Positions 57,628 to 64,000 of a stretch of DNA of 64,000 nucleotides are shown piece after piece. Both the position numbers and the translations under genes were made by a program. The notes under the pieces were generated by a model. That model ran no database searches and had not been told where the DNA came from. It saw only the letters and a program-made list of their open reading frames with translations. Position 1 is the stretch's first letter. Every line of letters begins with the position of its first letter. Source of the DNA: Monosiga brevicollis MX1 (lineage: Eukaryota > Opisthokonta > Choanoflagellata > Craspedida > Salpingoecidae); the NCBI RefSeq assembly GCF_000002865.3, contig NW_001865040.1:974939-1038938 (forward strand), written 5' to 3'.

Positions 57628-60600
57628 ATGGCAAGGTTCGACTTGCTGCTCGAGCAGAGGCTGCGCGAGGCCTGTGCCTTGCGCGACTTCGAGTTGCACC
57701 GGGCCCTTGAAGAGATTGCCAAGTAAGCAGCAGGTTTTGACTGGTTGTGTCAACCCAGTCGCCCGGCTTGAATTCTACAAGCGTAGCTGCACGCCAATCG
57801 CAGCTAACCGTCGGGATTTCATCACTATCCATCCCTGTTCAGAGTACATTATGCAGCTACTGGTCGCTTGAAACTGCTCGCAGAGGCAGAGCTGCGATAC
57901 ACCAATGTACGCGCTCTTACTCGCGAGCCCGAATTACTCGGTGAAAACCGAAATAAAAATAAAAAAAAAACACTGAGCATTGACAATGTGGCTCTTTCAC
58001 GCTCACCGACTCTCGACGCCTTATTGCGCTCGCTCACTTGTGCTGTTGGGCTGGCCTTCGTAGATCCTCTCGCATCTGGAGAACGAAGATGTTTCAGCCG
58101 CTGAGGTTAGTTGTGACTCGGCTCGAGAGACAGGTGACACACAAGTGCAATATGCACATGGATTGACAGGTGGCTTTTATCGTTTCAACAGAGTGAGCTT
58201 CAGCTATTAGCTCAGCTGGAAGACCTACCAGTAGTTCATCTGCGCCGTTCAGAACGTGCGATCCTAAGCTTTGTGTCAGAGGCCAGCCCTCTTGACCAAC
58301 TCCGCCTATTTCAACTGGATGCCGTACGTACTCAGGCCCGTCAATTTTTTTCTCGAATTCATTCCGCTCAGTTTACAAATTGCGCTTGTTCACGCCTTTC
58401 CGCTCCGGCGTGCTGTCTCGCATTCTTTGATCGCGATGTGGCGTGCGTCGCGGACTCTTCGGGATAGGCCGATAGTCCTCTGGACATGAGCGCACTTGAA
58501 GACATGATACAGGCTTCATGTGACTATTGTGCACAGCAACCCGTTGAGCAGCAACCGGCCATCGTTTCTGAAACCCTCGATATCTGCATGGATCATCTTG
58601 TACAAGTGACGAGCTTCGTGCGTTCTCCATGGCGCGATTGTGCATGTTTTGCGCGGGTTGTCAATTTCATGCTCTCGGACAAGGCCTAATGCCTTTCATT
58701 TATCGTGCATGCTTTCCTACCACAGCTTGATGCCACTGTCTTTGATGGGATTGATCAAGCCTTGACCAAGTTACAGACGTTGTGCCGATCCAACACCGAC
58801 GAAGCCGTGGAACTCGCGCAATTTCAGCGTCAGACACAGCATTGCGCCGCTGTCTGGGCTTCGGCCCTTGGCACTCTACCATTGATCAGGTGCGAGCGGA
58901 CCTCTCGCCAAATTGTGCGACGTTGTGCGTAGACTCAACTCATCCAGTGTCGTGTTTCTTATCCTGGCGCTCAGGGCTCTGGAGACTCTGCAGGGTGCTC
59001 CCGTGGGCGATGTGGCATTCGTAGTTGGTAAGTTCAGGCCGTATAAAGTTTTGTAATGACTCGACTGCTCTGTGCGACACGTGTGACACATTTATCCGTT
59101 TCTTCTCATTGAGGCTTGCTCTTTTGTGCTGTTTCATTTTTCTCCTTTTAGCGCTACAGGCATTGGCGATGAGCGAGGAAGGCAGCAAACCGGCTTGGAT
59201 TCGATCTCTGCTTTCCATTGCAGCCGGTGCGTTTGCTGAAACTCGCATTCTGTGATACAAAGGCACAATCTCTGATTTACCACAATCTCCCCTGAGCTCA
59301 TTTGGTTGCTGCTCGACCTCGTAGACATTGACGCTTTGCCCGCATTTCGACGCTTTGCCGCTGCTGCTCAGGTTTGAGCGAGTTGATATCACCATCCTCT
59401 CATGTTCAGCTTTCAAAAAAATACCAAAAACAAACACAAAGAAACATTGCATTTACTTGCCTTGCTTGGTTGATCAAATCGGGACTCATTTCTGCTTGTG
59501 CTGGGATGTTCTTGCGTATGCTTTATGTGGCTGCAGCTGCAAATGCAAATGCGTGATTTGCGACGCTCTGAAGCCTCGCGTTTGTTGCGGGCGTTCACCT
59601 TTGCTGACACAGTTGCCACTTCCAACGCGAACATCATCAACGCTGATATCGTGAGCAGCTTTCTGGGCGTCGACTCAAACTTAGTCTCACTCGTTCACGG
59701 TCTCGGTCAGCGTCGAGTGACTTGGAGAAGCACCGACACCGAAAGTGTGCTTTCGTTTGCAAAGTGGTGCCCGCAGCTCTTTGTTACTCTGGCCAGCAAT
59801 GATTCACCGCCGAATGCGGGGTAAGCAGAGGCGGCGCAAGAGCATTTCATACCCCTCGCTCAATAATTGCCTAATGAGGCAAGCCCCGATTCTTGTCTCA
59901 CAATGTATACCCTGCTCTGTATATCTTAGGCACTTTTTCGATGTGCTTTCCAGCTGCCTTCTGCGGCCAGCTACATCTTCAGAAGCCTTTGCTCTGGTCT
60001 GTCGCGTGTAGGCATCTTGGCTCGCTTATCCATGGCTGCTGCTCACGCAGTTGCACCCTGTTCCTTGCCATTTGTTGAATTGTCGCCCGATGCATAAATC
60101 TGGGGCCGGATCAGGCATCTTTGAGCCTGAGTGCAAGCTTGATGCAGGCAGCACAGGCAGCACGCGAAGAGTCGCCGGTAAATTTTGCAGCTGCTCGCTC
60201 AACAAGGATGTATCAGACCGGTTGGCTCAACGATCCTCTTGTTGCTGTTTGCTCGATTTCAGCTTTTATCCAGTAAAGACCCTCTTACTTCCATCGACAG
60301 AAGCTTGTGGCACAGCCTCCTTCTCAACTTTTTGTCGTATGACGCCTCGGTGTGTTGCATTGCTTTGCAAACCTGACGCGCAAGAGGAATATACCCTGGC
60401 TCTGTTAGGAAACTCATTCTGCTGGAAATCAACTGCCCATGGGTGCTCATACAGGTCTTCAATCCAGCGCGCACCAATATCTTGACATCCCGCTGCATCA
60501 GGGCGCTGGTGAATATGGTGCAGCAACTTCAAGCAGTCAAACCAATCTTGCGCTTTTACGAACTGCTTTCATCTTCGAATTTGGTAAGCGGGGGCGGTTG

Positions 60601-63600
60601 TTTTTGCTTTCGGCTTGAAAGCAAAAAAAAAAAAAAACCATATCACTGGATGGCATCTAACCTTGTCTTCCTTCTCAGCTGCAAGTGCCAGATATCTTGA
60701 GGCTTTTCCAGGAATGTGTGCTTCAGCTCACGCACACATGTCCTGAGGTATGTTTGGCCGTCTGGATCACTGTACCCGACTTGAAGAAGCGAACACGGCA
60801 TTTGAAACGGCCTTTTTCCATTTCGTAGGCAAAGGCCGACCTGCTGCAAGCCTTGGCTTCGGCGTTTTCTCAACTTGGCCAGGACCAAGAGATTATGGCC
60901 TTGGATTTGCAGTCCAACAACGCCAACCACCTGCTTTTGCGTGGATATGCCAGCTTCAATCTCCTGCAGAAGTTGCACGCGAATCGCCAGGTCAGATTTC
61001 TTTTTGAAAGTCTGCTGCGCCTATCTCAAGTTGGGTACTTACCGCCAATGTTCGTTAACTTAGGCTTCGAAGCGAGCCAAGGGCAAGCTGATTGAGCAAG
61101 TGCGTGAATCAACGTTGCAATTGTCACAGCTACGCCTGAGTCTGAAGCAACAGCAGAGCTACGAGGTCTTGCGAGCACGCCTCAAAGAGGCCGAGGTGAT
61201 TGACATGAACACGTCAATTTCTTCACCCGCGCCAAGAAGTCCAGCGGTTTCAATGGCAAATTCTCCTCGACTTCAGAGTTTACAAAGGCGTCAAAACGAA
61301 TTGCGCAAAAGGCTGCCAACAGGTGACTTAGTCACAACAACCCCATCGCCTGGCAGAGCTGCTGTTCCTCATGGTGCCCTCAGTCCGTTGAGCCTGTCGT
61401 TTGCTGTGGATCAGAGTGACATGGAAGGTCAAGGGTCAAGTGGCAGCTTTCCGACCCAAAAAAGCTTTGACAAGTCCTTGTCAGGCGCCGCTGAAGGTGG
61501 TTCTGGACAACCCACCGCCTCAACGACGGTGGCTTCCACGATGCTGTCTCCAGCAGGCAGTCCGGTTGCCACTCGTGGCCAAATTTCGGCACCTGATGCC
61601 GCAACTGGCTTTGGTGGCCCTGTGAGCAAGCCTGTGACCACGCCTCAAGCTTCTTCAGCGTTGGCGTTCGGTGAACCTACAGCTACGTCTATAAAGGAGT
61701 CAACTGCAGCCTCAGGGCTCAGTTTTGGCAAGCCTGCCACGCCTGCAGCAACTCCGGCCACTAGTTTTGGCAAGCCTGCCACGCCTGCAGCAACTCCGGC
61801 CACTAGTTTTGGCAAGCCTGCCACGCCTGCAGCAACTCCGGCGGCCGGTTTTGGCAAGCCTACAGCAGCCAGCCCCGGAACAACAACTGCAGGAGCGTCA
61901 ACTGCAGCCTTAGGGTTCAGTTTTGGCAAGCCTGCCACGCCTGCAGCAACTCCAGCTGCCAGTTTTGGCAAGCCTGCCACGCCTGCAGCAACTCCAGCTG
62001 CCAGTTTTGGCAAGCCTGCCACGCCTGCAGCAACTCCAGCTGCCAGTTTTGGCAAGCCTGCCACGCCTGCAGCAACGCCCGCCACTAGTTTTGGCAAGCC
62101 TGCCACGCCTGCAGCAACTCCGGCGGCCGGTTTTGGCAAGCCTGCCACGCCTGGAGCAACGCCCGCCACTAGTTTTGGCAAGCCTGCCACGCCTGCAGCA
62201 ACGCCCGCCACTAGTTTTGGCAAGCCTGCCACGCCTGCAGCAACGCCCGCCACTAGTTTTGGCAAGCCTGCCACGCCTGCAGCAACTCCGGCTACTAGTT
62301 TTGGCAAGCCTGCCACGCCTGCAGCAACGCCCGCCACTAGTTTTGGCAAGCCTCGACATCAAGCCTGCAGACACTCCACTGGGCTTAAGCAAGCCGCGAC
62401 GCTTTGACTCAATCGTCTTCAACGGCTTCGACAAGTCACAGTCCATTTGCACCATCTGAGTTTCACGAGTCACATCAACAGGTCTCAGCTGTGGGACCAT
62501 CGGGGTCCAAACTTCTTCAATCGCTTCATGCTGAGATGGCGAAAAGTCCATACACCACCCCTTCAGAAGAGATTATCGGTTTGTGTACTTGCACTTGCAT
62601 GCGCCCACTTTAGAACGATGACATAACCATACAGAAAACATCTCACTTGATTTGGTGCTTAACAGAATATTTTCAGCCAACTGCAGAGCAGCTTGCACAC
62701 GCGGAACGATTGTACCTTCCAAAGGACTTTTTTGCTGACAGCCCGAAGAAGAAAACGGATGTTGTACACATCGATGGCGAAGAAGAAGCAGCAGAATCGC
62801 GCAAGACAAACATCATCAAGAACGTGTATGGACGAGAAAAAGCCGCATCATTCAACACGAGCGAAAAAAATGTTCAAGATTTTGCACAAACAGAGCATAA
62901 GAGAAGCTTTGCTGGATTTAGCGGTGTGAGTGGTTTTGGAGGCTTTGGTGCTTCTAGCGGCTTTGGCGGCTTTGGTTCGCTGGCCAAGCAGAGCGGCACC
63001 AGCTCTGGCTGGGGCAACAAGAGCGGCGGCGGTGACGCCGGGGGCCTGAGCTTTGGCAAGGTTCCGAGCCCACTATTCGGTAGCATCTGCGCGATGGGCA
63101 GAGTGGCCGCGTGCGATTTGTGATGCGCCGGGACCAGACGGGCCGCTTGGCGGCGAATCATTGGCTGCGTCATGACAGCGAGGTGAAGGGCTTGTCGAAC
63201 AATGACAAGACGTTGTCGTGGAGTGCGTTTGATGATGTGGACGACGAGGAGGCGGAGAAGCGAATCCACTCGTTTTGCATCCGGTTTAAGACTGCGGAGA
63301 TCCGGGAGGAGTTTGAGACTGCGCTGAAGGAGGCGTTGTCAAAGGCCCCACAGGATGCGGCTGTTGTGTCAGAGGGGTCTGACGCTGCCAAGGCAAGCGG
63401 CACCAGTGCGGGCGTGAGTGCGAGCGGTGCCAGTGCGGGTGCCAGTGCGGGTGGCTTTGGCAACGGTGGCAAGAGCCTGGCGGCCCTGAGTGCTGAGACG
63501 AAGCAGCAAGGGGGCACGTCTGGTTTTGCTGGGTTCAGTTTTGGCAGCGCACAGGGTGCTGCGTTTGGTGTGTCTGACCAGAAGAAGGCCGCTGCCGATG

Positions 63601-64000
63601 AGGCGGATGAAGCGGACGAGGGCGAGGACGAAGGCGCCGGTGCTGTGGATGACGGCGCGGGCGCGAGTGCTGCTTCGGGCGGTGACAGTCCAACCTCGAG
63701 CAAGGCGGTGCCGAGCGGTGTGAGTGGTTTTGGAGGCTTTGGTGCTTCTAGCGGCTTTGGCGGCTTTGGTTCGCTGGCCAAGCAGAGCGGCACCAGCTCT
63801 GGCTGGGGCAACAAGAGCGGCGGCGGTGACGCCGGGGGCCTGAGCTTTGGCAAGGTTCCGAGCCCACTATTCGGTAGCAAGGGCGGCGATGGCGCGTCGA
63901 CTGCTGCTGACAGCAAGGATGGCGCGAGTGCTGCGGCGGAGGATCCCGAGGCGGAGATGCCGGGACTCGAGTTCAAGCCTGTTGTACAGCTTCCGGACGC
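57628..64000 (+). CDS. Nucleoporin-like protein: helical N-terminus, FG repeats, Ran-binding domains; cut by right edge
   Basis: A series of short helical exons from the ATG at 57628 joins in phase to an FG-rich region: 57628-57722, 57843-57906, 58064-58105, 58192-58323, 58468-58605, 58726-58889, 58975-59027, 59152-59226, 59325-59371, 59537-59820, then (after unresolved exons at about 60000-60280) 60455-60583, 60679-60747, 60829-60990 and 61064 onward. The helical part (Leu/Ala-rich, e.g. LLQALASAFSQLGQD) is not recognised. The FG part has 14-residue units with SFGKP. Further exons at 62403-62575 and 62669-63085 lead to GFGGFGASS repeats. 63104-63345 encodes the second half of a Ran-binding domain (GRVRFVMRRDQTG...ANHW) and 63930-64000 begins another (FKPVVQLPD). 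This suggests a RanBP2/Nup50-like nuclear pore protein. The coding path is broken near 62340 and 63086. Confidence 0.8.
61720..62352 (+). repeat. 42-bp coding tandem array (SFGKPATPAATPA units)
   Basis: Thirteen full copies plus a partial one of a 42-bp unit encoding SFGKPATPAATPA(T/A), three before and ten after a divergent spacer at 61852-61917. Copies are nearly identical at the DNA level. The last copy stops after SFGKP, where the frame runs into a stop at 62404. Confidence 0.95.
62920..63085 (+). repeat. 166-bp perfect direct repeat, copy 1
   Basis: Identical by eye to 63714-63879, 794 bases further on. It encodes a GFGGFGASSGFGGFG-type segment ending FGS. After this copy the sequence diverges, the frame is lost, and a half Ran-binding domain follows. 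Confidence 0.93.
63714..63879 (+). repeat. 166-bp perfect direct repeat, copy 2
   Basis: Second copy of the 62920-63085 repeat. Here the frame continues through an acidic Ala/Asp-rich linker into the start of a Ran-binding domain at the window edge. Confidence 0.93.

Noticed and set aside
61720-62352. CRISPR-like array
   Set aside because: Units are contiguous with no unique spacers, are coding, and sit in an intron-rich eukaryotic gene.
61645-62551. Long minus-strand frames of repeated AGLPKLVAGVA and RRGRLAKTS-type units
   Set aside because: Antisense shadows of the 42-bp coding repeat; the plus-strand frame carries the FG motif and links to neighbouring exons.
63086-63103. A short intron bridging the Ran-binding break
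   Set aside because: A GTAGCA...GGCAG intron would be under 30 nt and leaves the phases incompatible.
63170-63976. 268-residue minus-strand frame rich in Pro/Ala
   Set aside because: Antisense of the acidic FG/RanBD region; no start context or domain.

Overview
The window is nuclear DNA from an intron-rich, gene-dense unicellular eukaryote, most likely a choanoflagellate of the Monosiga type (inference). Reasons: nearly every gene is split by short GT-AG introns of about 50-250 bases, intergenic gaps are mostly 0.3-1.3 kb, and the gene set mixes pan-eukaryotic housekeeping genes with holozoan-style signalling genes (an MRCK kinase with a CRIB domain, a kelch receptor kinase, an IQGAP-type CH protein, the ciliary TTC23). 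No rRNA, tRNA, CRISPR or transposon was recognised. The exon models below were built by joining conserved blocks at splice sites. Ten models (IQGAP-like, TTC23, PEX19, DOLK, kinesin-FYVE, kelch receptor kinase, MRCK, tandem AAA, NUF2, and the single-exon kinase) have consistent phases and total coding lengths divisible by three.

Layout. 1-2569 (-): N-terminal part of DEPDC5/Iml1 (GATOR1). 3029-about 5338 (+): 2OG-Fe(II) oxygenase, exons partly resolved. 5615-6419 (-): unknown protein. 7443-8342 (+): intronless kinase. 9460-13567 (+): IQGAP-type CH protein without the IQ/GRD part. 13900-16161 (-): TTC23. 16792-18423 (+): PEX19 with a C-terminal CaaX box. 19071-21323 (-): dolichol kinase. 21691-24871 (-): kinesin motor joined to a C-terminal FYVE finger. 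25447-34499 (+): long DEAH RNA helicase mixing DHX29 and DHX57 features. 34844-40112 (+): kelch/Cys-rich/EGF receptor with a TKL-type kinase. 40445-47593 (-): MRCK. 48863-53880 (+): tandem AAA+ ATPase resembling a bacterial family. 54443-57022 (-): NUF2. 57628-64000 (+): nucleoporin with helical N-terminus, a 42-bp FG repeat array and Ran-binding domains, running off the right edge.

The genes do not form one pathway. Several neighbours are divergent pairs that may share promoters (DEPDC5/oxygenase, TTC23/PEX19, kinesin/helicase, MRCK/AAA, NUF2/nucleoporin). The most unusual items are the kinesin-FYVE fusion with an altered switch I, the kelch receptor kinase, the bacterial-type tandem AAA protein, and the broken Ran-binding repeat at 62.9-63.9 kb, which may be an assembly collapse.
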